A program made the position numbers and the translations under genes. From positions 1-20,721 of the IMG/VR virus record IMGVR_UViG_3300033571_016671: 20,721 bases of DNA, one strand, 5' to 3'. This document shows positions 1 to 6,922 of the stretch, piece after piece. A model generated the notes under the pieces. That model was not told the DNA's origin. It saw only the letters and a program-made list of their open reading frames with translations, and did not search any database. Positions within the stretch are counted from its first letter, which is position 1; every line of letters begins with the position of its first letter. The stretch comes from a virus.

Positions 1-790
1 AGTCAAATTTGTATATACTGGGCGTACCACCAATCCCTACGTTGCCTGTTCCGTCAATCCTTACGCGTTCACCCCAGTTAGTACCGTCATATGTCCAGAA
101 ACCAAACTGAGATGCAGCACTGGCTGTTGCAGCAATAAGTTGTGTAAGGCCAGGGGTTGAAGTATTAACACCTACACGGAAGCCCGTATTGTTGGCAGTT
201 GTATCAACAAATTGTGCAATATTGTATCCCCATATTGTAGAATCAGGTCCTGTCCCTCTTACTTCTAATGTGTAGCTAGGTGTAGCAGCATTAATACCTA
301 CTTTGCCACTGGCATCAATTGCTAAACGAGAAACACCACTGGCGGTAAGGGCTAGTTGATTTGCACCAGGGGAATATAAACCAGTATTAACGTTACCTGC
401 AATTGCTAAAGACGGTGCACTTACGGTACCTGACCCAATGGTTACTGCAGGGAAAGGGAAGGTGCCAGAGCTTGCAATGGATGCAGGCAAGACGGTGCCA
501 TCGCTTGGCGTACCAACAGACTGAACATCACCTAATACAGTTGCAAAGAAGGTGGTGCCACTTAGTGGTGGTGTGGTGAATGTAAGGCCAGACCCTGAGA
601 TGGTGTAGTCAGTACCAGGGCGCTGGATGACACCACCCAGGGAGAGTAAAACGTTTTGTGCAAGTCCCGGAAGAACGCCTTGACCACCAGCGGCCAATGT
701 GAATCCTGAGGCAGTTCCGTTGAAACCGCCAGAGATTTGGTCGACAAGAATGTAACGACCAATAACAGGATTCTGACCGATATAAGCCAT
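1..790 (-). CDS. Tail-fibre protein, N-terminal part, cut by the left edge
   Basis: The minus-strand frame opens at the ATG at 788-790 (MAYIGQNPVIGRY...) and stays open to base 1, giving 263 residues with no stop. The first ~100 residues resemble the virion-attachment domain seen at the start of many cyanophage fibres: a segment around LLSLGGVIQRPGTDYTISG followed by a TPPLSGTTFF-like stretch. Fibre repeats follow, with phrases such as RLAIDASGKVGI and VRIDGTGNVGIG that are typical of long trimeric beta-structured shafts. A role in host adsorption is inferred from the family type. The C-terminal tip, where receptor specificity and any chaperone would lie, is missing. The upstream neighbour on the same strand is the 61-residue gene at 831-1016. 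Confidence 0.85.
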   Translation of the reverse strand, partial: MAYIGQNPVIGRYILVDQISGGFNGTASGFTLAAGGQGVLPGLAQNVLLSLGGVIQRPGTDYTISGSGLTFTTPPLSGTTFFATVLGDVQSVGTPSDGTVLPASIASSGTFPFPAVTIGSGTVSAPSLAIAGNVNTGLYSPGANQLALTASGVSRLAIDASGKVGINAATPSYTLEVRGTGPDSTIWGYNIAQFVDTTANNTGFRVGVNTSTPGLTQLIAATASAASQFGFWTYDGTNWGERVRIDGTGNVGIGGTPSIYKFD

Positions 791-822
791 TTAGTTATTC
801 CGGAACCTACACTTGTGTTCCT

Positions 823-828
823 ATTTTA
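823..828 (-). promoter_or_regulatory. -10-like element (TAAAAT) upstream of the left-edge fibre
   Basis: On the minus strand TAAAAT lies 32 bases upstream of the fibre start codon at 790, in the 40-base gap after the preceding gene. No convincing -35 box is visible. It matches the sigma-70 -10 consensus at five of six positions. It belongs to a set of similarly placed AT-rich hexamers in this window, but a chance match in an AT-rich gap is possible. Confidence 0.25.
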
Positions 829-830
829 AA

Positions 831-1016
831 TCAAACAACTTCAGGGGTAACTTCAGTTGCTTCAGTTTCTTCAGTTGCTTCGGGTTCAAACTCGAGAGTT
901 TCAATCAGTTGACCAATTAAGCTGGCGGCAAATCCAATGAGGTTGCTATCGCCAGTAGCACGGGCGGAACCAAACGAATTAATAGCCGAGACTAGGTCAG
1001 ATTTTTTGCAAGCCAT
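831..1016 (-). CDS. Small cyanophage-type protein with acidic tail (61 aa)
   Basis: The frame starts at the ATG at 1014-1016 (MACKKSDLVSAINSFGSARATGD...). The first ~40 residues look like one or two amphipathic helices with a conserved-looking SAINSFGSARATGD core. The last ~20 residues are acidic and repetitive (ATEETEATE). I recall similar small proteins in cyanomyophage genomes but know of no function. It sits in a same-strand run between the DUF7936-like gene and the left-edge fibre, so late co-expression is likely. The gene is supported by separate leader sequences on both sides and by typical phage gene spacing. Confidence 0.7.
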   Translation of the reverse strand: MACKKSDLVSAINSFGSARATGDSNLIGFAASLIGQLIETLEFEPEATEETEATEVTPEVV

Positions 1017-1039
1017 GGTGAAAAATAAAGGCTTCTGTA

Positions 1040-1045
1040 AGTATA
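1040..1045 (-). promoter_or_regulatory. -10-like element (TATACT) upstream of the 61-aa gene
   Basis: On the minus strand TATACT lies 23 bases before the ATG at 1016, in the gap after the stop at 1054. It matches TATAAT at five of six positions. No -35 box is evident, so this would be a -10-only phage-type promoter if it is real. Confidence 0.25.
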
Positions 1046-1053
1046 CCTAATTT

Positions 1054-1377
1054 TTACCAAGGAATGCCAGAGGCATCAACTGGATTTTCTTTGGTGTCAA
1101 GTTGAGCAGACAAACCACTACAGATGGTCTCAACTTGCTCATCACCAAGGGTGGCCAAGACCCAACCCACTACTTGACCTTCGGTGAGGTCTTCGTAAGG
1201 TGTGAAATTATCGGGGTCTGGATCGCCAAAACCAATAGAGCCGTAGCTGCTAGCGGTGAGGTCATCACCATCGGTTACTTCACGGGTAGCGGTAACGGTC
1301 CAGTGAGCAGTGTAGACGGCACCATCGGAAAGCTTGCGCTCAAGCTGAGCGATATGCCATTCAAAAGTATTAGCCAT
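1054..1377 (-). CDS. DUF7936-like cyanophage conserved protein (107 aa)
   Basis: The protein begins MANTFEWHIAQLERKL and ends DASGIPW. From memory, this matches a small family common in marine cyanophages (DUF7936): an N-terminal MANTFxW strand, a central beta region with TASSYGSIGF, the phrase NFTPYEDLTEGQVVGWV at about residues 57-73, and an ENPV...PW ending. The fold and function are unknown. It is soluble, with no membrane segment or signal peptide. It is read from the ATG at 1375-1377 with a TATAAT hexamer just upstream. Its value here is mainly taxonomic, as the family is a good indicator of a cyanophage. The family assignment is from recall, not a search. Confidence 0.75.
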   Translation of the reverse strand: MANTFEWHIAQLERKLSDGAVYTAHWTVTATREVTDGDDLTASSYGSIGFGDPDPDNFTPYEDLTEGQVVGWVLATLGDEQVETICSGLSAQLDTKENPVDASGIPW

Positions 1378-1400
1378 TTTAATTTGGTAGCTATGGTTTT

Positions 1401-1406
1401 ATTATA
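1401..1406 (-). promoter_or_regulatory. -10-like element (TATAAT) upstream of the DUF7936-like gene
   Basis: A perfect TATAAT on the minus strand lies 23 bases before the ATG at 1377, between that gene and the DUF218 gene stop at 1415. No -35 hexamer is recognisable at 16-18 bases. The hexamer plus the following AA also partly resembles the T4-type late element. Confidence 0.35.
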
Positions 1407-1414
1407 ATGTAAAA

Positions 1415-1927
1415 TTACCAACAATAAATTTTAGCTGTTTGCTCTTCTGCTTGAATTCCAGGCCAGCGGTTGGCTTTTATTTTGGTATCGTAAAGCAAGT
1501 AACTGGTTGTAGCCCAAATACCAGACCGTATCGCGTCATACAAAACTAACTTTGTTGATTCTTTTACGTCGGGGGAATTATATAGTGAGCTACACGGAAT
1601 AATTTCTATGTCTGTGTCAAAGTAACAAAACCTTGCAATGGTCATGGATCGCCGCATGTGAAACTCATCCGTCACCACATACAGTTTTTTAGGTTGTAAT
1701 GCAATAATTTTATTTTTTGTTTCTGTAAAATTTGTCACGGTATCCCAGGCGGCAAAGTCCAAGTCAATGCGGTCTTGGGTAATGCCTTTTTCTTTGTAGA
1801 TATCTAGGACTTGATTGATGCCGCCTTCTGAACTGACAATAATTTTGGTGAGCGGAAATTGTGCGGCAATCTCAGCTGCTTTGTAAGTGCGGTTTACATT
1901 ACCACCAAGGTGCAAAACAATATCCAT
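1415..1927 (-). CDS. DUF218/YdcF-like protein (170 aa)
   Basis: The chain looks like a DUF218 (YdcF/ElyC/SanA-type) alpha/beta domain. HLGGNVNRTYKAAEI at residues 6-20 corresponds to the glycine-rich first loop. A strand KIIVSSEGG follows at 28-36, then AWDTVTNFTETK at 60-71 (family: conserved Asn after a Thr). LYVVTDEFHMRRSMTIAR at 82-99 corresponds to the family's strand followed by a His-Met-Arg motif. Cellular relatives are linked to envelope polysaccharide or vancomycin-resistance phenotypes, and their enzymatic activity is poorly defined. This copy has no N-terminal membrane anchor, unlike SanA. Its place among fibre genes suggests a late role, perhaps at the host envelope (inference). 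Confidence 0.65.
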   Translation of the reverse strand: MDIVLHLGGNVNRTYKAAEIAAQFPLTKIIVSSEGGINQVLDIYKEKGITQDRIDLDFAAWDTVTNFTETKNKIIALQPKKLYVVTDEFHMRRSMTIARFCYFDTDIEIIPCSSLYNSPDVKESTKLVLYDAIRSGIWATTSYLLYDTKIKANRWPGIQAEEQTAKIYCW

Positions 1928-1942
1928 GGCTATTTGTACTTT

Positions 1943-1950
1943 TATTTATT
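1943..1950 (-). promoter_or_regulatory. T4-type late promoter candidate (AATAAATA)
   Basis: On the minus strand AATAAATA lies 15 bases before the DUF218 gene start. It fits the cyanophage late-promoter motif NATAAATA, which needs no -35 box. A scan by eye found no other copy so well placed before a gene in this window, and the position partly overlaps the stop region of the upstream gene. It is therefore only a candidate. Confidence 0.35.
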
Positions 1951-2374
1951 AGTTTACTTCCAAGACAGAATCTTTTGCTGGACAATTTTTAGCCCAGGGG
2001 GCACATAAACGCATTTCACCACCCAGGGTTTTACACGCTTCCGTGTAGCAGACTGTTACATCAACAGATTTTTCACTGTAGATAGGCCTAGGTAATTTAG
2101 TTTGGCTTTCATTTCCTGGTAGTTGGTTGTACTTTTCAAGTGCGCTGTCAACTTCTGTGGTAACAAGAAAATCTAAAAGCTTTTCATTGTTTCTAAACTT
2201 TTCATCTAGTTCACGATTGCGGTAATTATTGCCAAACCTTTGTTGCACCAGCATGTATAACTTCCAGAGGTGTTCATTTTCTATTTTTAAATAAGTAGCA
2301 AACATGCCTACGGCAACAATCAAAAGCCCAGCAATGACTGAGCTTTTATTGATGCCAAATAATTTTATCCGCAT
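1949..2374 (-). CDS. Small membrane-anchored protein with Cys-rich C-terminus (141 aa)
   Basis: The N-terminus (MRIKLFGINK) is basic and precedes one hydrophobic segment at about residues 11-28 (SSVIAGLLIVAVGMFATY), so it is probably a single-pass inner-membrane protein with an uncleaved anchor. A charged, probably helical middle follows. The C-terminal third holds four cysteines (CYTEAC, RLCAPWAKNC) that could form disulfides outside the membrane. I know of no assigned function, though similar Cys-containing tails occur in cyanophage hypotheticals. The gene lies directly downstream of the S74 fibre (26-base gap) and upstream of the DUF218 gene. A lysis or envelope role is possible but unproven. 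Confidence 0.6.
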   Translation of the reverse strand: MRIKLFGINKSSVIAGLLIVAVGMFATYLKIENEHLWKLYMLVQQRFGNNYRNRELDEKFRNNEKLLDFLVTTEVDSALEKYNQLPGNESQTKLPRPIYSEKSVDVTVCYTEACKTLGGEMRLCAPWAKNCPAKDSVLEVN

Positions 2375-2400
2375 TGTACAACCTGCCAGGCAAGAGAATA

Positions 2401-4209
2401 CTACACGATCCCAGCAGCAGTTAGCCGGGCTTCCAGGGCTTCGATCTTTACCAAGGATTCTTGCAATGCTTTTGTAAGAATAGCTGTTAGAGATCCATAA
2501 TCCAATCCCAAATGAGATTCCCCTGTTTCACTAATGATTGATTCATGAACAACTTCTGGTATAAGTGGTTTGACCTCTTGGGCAATGAAACCAATGTTGT
2601 GGCTGCCATCAGATTTAACATCGAACTGCCTGGGGCGCAGTGACTTGATCGTTTCAATGCCGTAGGCAATGTCTTCAATGTTTTCTTTATTCTTAGCGTC
2701 AGAGGCGTTAGTCCAGACGCCAGCGGTTGTTAGCGTTGCAATAGGTGGAGTGCCTGAAGCACCAACGTACCATTGGAAAGTTTTTGCTCCCCCGCTATTG
2801 CGGTTGACAAACTCAATGGTTGAGCCAGCATTGTCAAAGTTAATTTGTGGTCCAAGTATCCAAAAATCAGCGTTGACGGTTACTCTGCCAGCACTATCAA
2901 TCCTCATCCTCTCCGTAGGATTAGCCGCGCCGTCTGCTGTAGTGGAAAACACTAGGCGGCCTGGCATGTCATTAGCGCCGGGCGTGCCGTCTACCTCGGC
3001 CCTGATGTTGGCGCCCTCTACAAATTCAGTGCCATCACTTCCTTGGAATGAAATCTGCCCCATCTCGTCACCACTGGCGACAACGGTTGTGCCGCCAACC
3101 GAACTGGATCTATGCTTACCTAGCGCAATGATTGGTCCAGGACTGCCGCCGTCACCAAAGACAACTGATGAAAATCTATTTGAGCTGTTAGTGGTTGATG
3201 TGCCTTCGAGTTGGAACCCGGGCGCAATTGTAGTATTAAAAAAGTTTCCACGCGCAGTAGACGTGCCAACTAAGAGCCTGCCGCTGGAGTCGATGCGCAT
3301 GCGTTCGGTTGCATTACCAGCATTTGATCCACCGCTCGTCAAAAAAGCTAAAGAAGTTAATGTGTTTGTGGAAACCTCACTTATAGCCTGAATTGCTGCA
3401 TGTTGGTTTGTACTGGAAAAAGAATTTGCTATTGAAAAACTTAAAGATGCTGAGTTCCCTGTGCCAGCGGTGCTGTTATAAATTCTGGCGCCGGTGTTTG
3501 CGGAAGACGTCGCAATCTGAACATCCAATGCGTAACCAGGGCTTGTAGTGCCAATCCCCACGTTGCCTATTTCATTTATTCGCAATCTTTCAGTAAGAGT
3601 TGCTGTACCGGTCTGACTGGTAAAGAAAGCTAGACGAGATCCAACGGTAGTAGCTCCATCGGCAATATTCCGTATTTCACTAGCTCCGCCAGCAAACGAA
3701 GAATTATTGAATCGAAATGCTGAATAAACAGGTCCAGCAACGCCATACGCAAGTGAAGTCCCAATTGAAACACTGTCTGCTGCCCCTGCAACGTCTAATT
3801 TGTAATTAGGTGAGCTAGTCCCAATCCCTACCCTGCCGCTGGAGTCGATGCGGAGGCGTTCGGTTCCGTTAGTGTTAAAACGAATTGGCCAGGATCCATC
3901 AACTGATAGCAATGCACCTGAGGTATCTGTGATGTGGCGAAAGGTGGTAACCCCAGTTGAAGAAGTATATATGCTTGCTGTTGTTGCATCAACTGAAATA
4001 GAACCAGTCGTGAAGATGTTTCCGGCTACGTGAAGCGGTTGGCTTGGTGAGCTTGTGCCAATCCCTACACGATTATTAACAGGATCAAGATATAACGTAG
4101 CACTGTCATAGTCAAAAGGCTGCGATAGCTTATCGCCCGTAATAGTGCCATTATTAATCTGGCTACCGTTTACGTTTGAACTAGTAGTGACGTTACCAAT
4201 GTAAGGCAT
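2401..4209 (-). CDS. Tail fibre with C-terminal S74 intramolecular chaperone (602 aa)
   Basis: The start MPYIGNVTTSSNVNGSQINNG is the usual adhesin-fibre opening. Fibre repeats follow, with VGIGTSSP/VGIGTTSP and RLRIDSSGRVGIG-type phrases recurring every 60-90 residues up to about residue 490. The C-terminus is a Peptidase_S74 / endosialidase-type chaperone domain that starts at NASDAKNKENIED. Ser503 and Lys508 sit at the spacing of the Ser-Lys self-cleavage dyad known from the family, followed by GIETIKSLRPRQFDVK and NIGFIAQEVKPLIPEVV. By family precedent the domain trimerises the fibre and then cleaves itself off just before Ser503. A coiled-coil-like tail (ALQESLVKIEALEARL) ends the protein. 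Its stop and start lie close to its neighbours, within a fibre cluster. Confidence 0.9.
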   Translation of the reverse strand: MPYIGNVTTSSNVNGSQINNGTITGDKLSQPFDYDSATLYLDPVNNRVGIGTSSPSQPLHVAGNIFTTGSISVDATTASIYTSSTGVTTFRHITDTSGALLSVDGSWPIRFNTNGTERLRIDSSGRVGIGTSSPNYKLDVAGAADSVSIGTSLAYGVAGPVYSAFRFNNSSFAGGASEIRNIADGATTVGSRLAFFTSQTGTATLTERLRINEIGNVGIGTTSPGYALDVQIATSSANTGARIYNSTAGTGNSASLSFSIANSFSSTNQHAAIQAISEVSTNTLTSLAFLTSGGSNAGNATERMRIDSSGRLLVGTSTARGNFFNTTIAPGFQLEGTSTTNSSNRFSSVVFGDGGSPGPIIALGKHRSSSVGGTTVVASGDEMGQISFQGSDGTEFVEGANIRAEVDGTPGANDMPGRLVFSTTADGAANPTERMRIDSAGRVTVNADFWILGPQINFDNAGSTIEFVNRNSGGAKTFQWYVGASGTPPIATLTTAGVWTNASDAKNKENIEDIAYGIETIKSLRPRQFDVKSDGSHNIGFIAQEVKPLIPEVVHESIISETGESHLGLDYGSLTAILTKALQESLVKIEALEARLTAAGIV

Positions 4210-4211
4210 GA

Positions 4212-4583
4212 CTAGATAGTGTTATCTTGAGGATTCAACATGTAAGACACGGTAACATCAACTGCGCTACCGGTGCCTGCATAAGCACGAATGACGTCTT
4301 CTGATTGAACAATAATCTTGTTGCCAGTCATGAATTCAAGAGAAGACTGGTTGGGTACGGTGCCAGAGGTGATGATTGATCCTGTGCTTGTCACACCTGA
4401 TTTAATAATTTGTACCGTAACATTTTGAGAATTGGCGGTTGTATTAGAAGCAAGGATACTAAGCACAACACCATAGGTACCAGCTGGCACACCACTTGTA
4501 TTAGATACACCAGAAATGATTACAGTCGGAGAGGCGGATCCGCTAGCAATATTTTGTCTAACTACAGAAACAAAGCGGGCCAT
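4212..4583 (-). CDS. Small beta-rich virion protein (123 aa), probably fibre-associated
   Basis: The sequence MARFVSVVRQNIASG... is rich in Ser, Thr, Val and Gly with alternating hydrophobic strands, suggesting a single beta-sandwich. Phrases such as VPNQSSLEFMTGNKIIVQSEDVIRAY and VDVTVSYML look like a small phage structural family I recall near tail-fibre genes. It has no Cys, signal peptide or membrane segment. It lies between two fibre genes, 2 bases from the S74 fibre and preceded by a TATAAT element. A role as a fibre-to-tail adaptor or head/tail decoration protein is inference. Confidence 0.65.
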   Translation of the reverse strand: MARFVSVVRQNIASGSASPTVIISGVSNTSGVPAGTYGVVLSILASNTTANSQNVTVQIIKSGVTSTGSIITSGTVPNQSSLEFMTGNKIIVQSEDVIRAYAGTGSAVDVTVSYMLNPQDNTI

Positions 4584-4614
4584 TTATTTACAAGATCTAA
4601 TCACTGTTTTTTTA

Positions 4615-4620
4615 ATTATA
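4615..4620 (-). promoter_or_regulatory. -10-like element (TATAATTA) upstream of the 123-aa gene
   Basis: TATAAT on the minus strand, continuing TATAATTA, differs at one position from the T4 late element TATAAATA. It lies 31 bases before the ATG at 4583, in the 44-base gap between two fibre-cluster genes, and is followed by a run of A. There is no -35 box. Confidence 0.35.
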
Positions 4621-4627
4621 GACGCAT

Positions 4628-6100
4628 TTAACCAAGGGCGATGGCATAAACAATTGAAGCATTTTCTGTAATTGCAACTGTAGCAACTGTTGAGCCACTG
4701 ATAGTCAAACCCGAAGCAAAAATGCCGGATACACCACTGATTGTGGTACCGCTTAGATTCAAGAATACACCAGAGGTTCCTCGTACAATATTACCTGTGA
4801 CAGTAGCACCTGAAACACTGGTGGTAAAGGTGCCAGCAATACCTGTCAAGTTGGTAAATACACCAGCATTACCAGTGACTGTTTCACCAGAAACCGTAGT
4901 GGTGCCAATGACATTAACCCCGGTGATGTCGGTAAATCGTCCCGCGTTGCCTGTAATAGTTGCGCCTGAAACCGTGGTGGTACCTACGATTGTTACGCCG
5001 GTTAAGTTGGTAAATTGTCCAATATTACCTGTAACAGTTGCACCGGAAACGGTGGTTGTTCCGACAATTGTGACACCAGTAAAATTAGTAAATACACCAG
5101 TGTTACCAGTGATTGTTGCACCAGAAACTGTAGTTGTGCCGATGATAGTGGCACCAGTCAAGTTGGTAAATTGTCCAATATTACCCGTAATTGTTGCCCC
5201 GGAAAGAATCTGAGTAAATGTCCCCGAGATTCCTGTTACCGTACCGAAGTTACCTGCATCACCAGTAACAGTAGCTCCACTGACCCTGGTAGTGAAGGTA
5301 CCAGAAACTCCAGTAATGTTTGCAAACCGTCCCGTGTCACCTGTAATAAGTGCACCAGAAACGCTAGTTGTGAATACCCCGGTAACACCTGTAATATTTG
5401 TTGCTCGTATCGCATTACCGGTAATTGTTGCCCCCGATAAAGTACCTGTGACCGTTGCATTGGTTGCAAACTGAGCATTACCTGAAACAATCAGGCCGCT
5501 TTCAACGGTTAAGTTACCGCTAACCACCAGGGCTGGTGTTGACAGCGTTCCAAAAATACCCGTGGTCGCTTGGACGGTAGTGCCCGTGATTGTGACACCA
5601 CTTAAATTTTGAAATACGCCTGAAGTACCGGAGATTGAATTGCCGGTAATAACGGTTCCACTTAGGCGTGTTGAAAAATTACCACTGATTGCATTGATGG
5701 TATCGCCGCTAATTGTTCCACCACTAATGGTTCCGCCTTGAATTGTTGTGGCACGAATCGTGTTACCGGTAAGTGTGCTTCCACTAATGGTTCCACTGAC
5801 CGTTGCATTGGTTTGAACAATGACTGAATTAAAAGTTGACGCACCAGTAACCGTCAGACCGGATGTTGTAATACCACCAGAAACCGTAAGGCCGCTTTCA
5901 ATTACGACAGAACCACTGATGGTTCCCCCCGTGCGGGGAAGGTAGTAAATATTTAGATACGCCTTGGTTCCAGAAATGGTTAGTTTTTTATTTTTTAACG
6001 CCGGGTCAACTTCTGCTACACGAACAACCGTAAACAGATCTGCTTCCGCAAGACTGATACCAGCAAGTTCTTGTAAATCACTAATGCGCCTGTTGGCCAC
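4628..6100 (-). CDS. Repeat-rich tail fibre / beta-helix protein (490 aa), GTG start
   Basis: The N-terminus MANRRISDLQELAG is a familiar phage fibre or neck-attachment opening. It is read from a GTG at 6098-6100; an in-frame stop lies three codons upstream and no nearby ATG fits. From about residue 60 the chain is almost entirely Gly, Thr, Ser, Val and Ile. It includes imperfect pentapeptide-like TISGG repeats and then a regular 26-residue tandem repeat (about residues 222-429). This composition suggests a long parallel beta-helix or triple-beta shaft. No chaperone domain follows; the end (NASIVYAIALG) is short, so tip assembly may depend on another protein, such as the 123-residue product just downstream. 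Opposite-strand frames are open here only because the repeats lack stops. Confidence 0.85.
   Translation of the reverse strand: MANRRISDLQELAGISLAEADLFTVVRVAEVDPALKNKKLTISGTKAYLNIYYLPRTGGTISGSVVIESGLTVSGGITTSGLTVTGASTFNSVIVQTNATVSGTISGSTLTGNTIRATTIQGGTISGGTISGDTINAISGNFSTRLSGTVITGNSISGTSGVFQNLSGVTITGTTVQATTGIFGTLSTPALVVSGNLTVESGLIVSGNAQFATNATVTGTLSGATITGNAIRATNITGVTGVFTTSVSGALITGDTGRFANITGVSGTFTTRVSGATVTGDAGNFGTVTGISGTFTQILSGATITGNIGQFTNLTGATIIGTTTVSGATITGNTGVFTNFTGVTIVGTTTVSGATVTGNIGQFTNLTGVTIVGTTTVSGATITGNAGRFTDITGVNVIGTTTVSGETVTGNAGVFTNLTGIAGTFTTSVSGATVTGNIVRGTSGVFLNLSGTTISGVSGIFASGLTISGSTVATVAITENASIVYAIALG
4814..5437 (-). repeat. Eight tandem 78-bp repeats inside the fibre gene
   Basis: Eight in-frame units of exactly 78 bases (26 residues) start at 5437, 5359, 5281, 5203, 5125, 5047, 4969 and 4891. 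A shorter variant ninth unit starts at 4813. The consensus begins SGATITGN, has a central FTNLTGV and ends near TTTV or FTTSV. Units 4-7 are most alike (IGTTTV/VGTTTV endings), consistent with recent expansion. Each unit probably adds about one turn of beta structure, so copy number would change fibre length. Confidence 0.9.
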
Positions 6101-6130
6101 GTATTTTTACATGCAAATACCCTTAGATGC

Positions 6131-6136
6131 ATTATA
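6131..6136 (-). promoter_or_regulatory. -10-like element (TATAAT) upstream of the repeat fibre
   Basis: A perfect TATAAT on the minus strand lies in the 54-base gap before the GTG at 6100, with 30 bases between. No good -35 box was found. Confidence 0.35.
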
Positions 6137-6154
6137 GTGTGCCCGTACCTATCT

Positions 6155-6454
6155 CTACTTAACTCTGATTTCAATGCGTGGCAGGGTCTTGGCTGCAAAC
6201 TCCCAACCAATCTGAACTGCTGTTACAAGACTGCAGGAAATAAACAGAACAAGAATAAGTTCTGCCACTGTTGGGTTACGGCGTACATAGACAACTTGTT
6301 GTGGAACCATCTGTTGTTGGCGTTGTTCCAGTGTTGTACGCATGGCTGCTTCCCTTGCACGGGCCTTCATCATTTCAAGTTGCTCTGGAGTAATGGTCCC
6401 AGGGGTAGGCACTGACTGTTGGGGGATTTGACTAGGAGAAATTTGCTCTTCCAT
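6155..6454 (-). CDS. Small Gln/Pro-rich protein with C-terminal membrane segment (99 aa)
   Basis: Read from the ATG at 6452-6454 (MEEQISPSQIPQQ); a GTG eight codons upstream at 6478 is an alternative start. The N-terminal half is hydrophilic and Gln/Pro-rich with a helical, charged TPEQLEMMKARAREAAMRTTLEQRQQQ stretch. The C-terminal half has one hydrophobic segment (ELILVLFISCSLVTAVQIGW) and a short basic tail (IEIRVK). This topology, soluble helix then one membrane span, could suit a spanin- or holin-like or membrane-tethering role, but there is no diagnostic motif and I do not assign one. The gene is divergent from the plus-strand cassette and precedes the repeat fibre. Confidence 0.6.
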   Translation of the reverse strand: MEEQISPSQIPQQSVPTPGTITPEQLEMMKARAREAAMRTTLEQRQQQMVPQQVVYVRRNPTVAELILVLFISCSLVTAVQIGWEFAAKTLPRIEIRVK

Positions 6455-6508
6455 GGTGGCTACAAAAACTTTTCCCACACACTAGCATTAAACAAAACTT
6501 TTTGCCTT

Positions 6509-6922
6509 ATGAAATACGGACTTCGAAAAGGATTAGAAGATGTAGCGTTTGAGCTGAAAGGAATCAGAAATATCTTGGCATCCATGTGGCATAGCCGTTA
6601 TCAAAACGGAGAAACGGACCTATTAAATCCAGAGGCGTTTGCAGACGAGTACGTTTCAACTGAAGAATGTGCCAGGCGTCTTGGGGTATCTGATCAAACA
6701 ATCCGCAATTGGATGGCAACAGGTCGCAAAAATGCAGACAAAGGGTGGAGTGAAGGTGTCCATTACATTAACGTTTGTCCAGATCCGGGCAAACGCGCCG
6801 TAATTCGTATACCCTGGAATCATCTGGTCCGTTCATTTTCTAAGGACAGACCCATGGTTTCTTCTGATTTCCATAAGGTAAAACCGCTGTACCAAACTAC
6901 TACCGAAGGGAAATTAGAATAA
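6509..6922 (+). CDS. Helix-turn-helix DNA-binding protein (137 aa)
   Basis: Residues 48-72 (YVSTEECARRLGVSDQTIRNWMATG) form an excisionase/MerR-like helix-turn-helix. A wing-like stretch follows with WSEGVHYINVCPDPGKRAVIRIPWNHL, in which a Trp-x-x-Gly-x-His-Tyr element precedes a strand. The first 45 residues are helical and basic. ATG 6509 is chosen because the frame further upstream opens only with TTG and the leader overlaps the divergent gene; an internal ATG near 6584 is less likely. No clear Shine-Dalgarno is seen. It heads the plus-strand cassette and its stop overlaps the next ATG by one base (TAATG), so it may regulate this cassette (inference). The gene at 15536 carries a related HTH plan. 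Confidence 0.75.
   Translation: MKYGLRKGLEDVAFELKGIRNILASMWHSRYQNGETDLLNPEAFADEYVSTEECARRLGVSDQTIRNWMATGRKNADKGWSEGVHYINVCPDPGKRAVIRIPWNHLVRSFSKDRPMVSSDFHKVKPLYQTTTEGKLE

Noticed and set aside
2669-3391. 240-codon open frame on the plus strand inside the S74 fibre
   Set aside because: It is the reverse of a repeat-rich coding region; its translation is a Pro/Val/Ser-biased shadow with no family features, and the minus-strand gene is clear.
4722-5213. 163-codon plus-strand frame with regular repeats
   Set aside because: Its repetition only mirrors the 78-bp tandem repeats of the minus-strand fibre, so it is not an independent gene.
4814-5437. CRISPR-like array
   Set aside because: The repeats are directly adjacent, 78 bases long, diverged and in frame, with no unique spacers.
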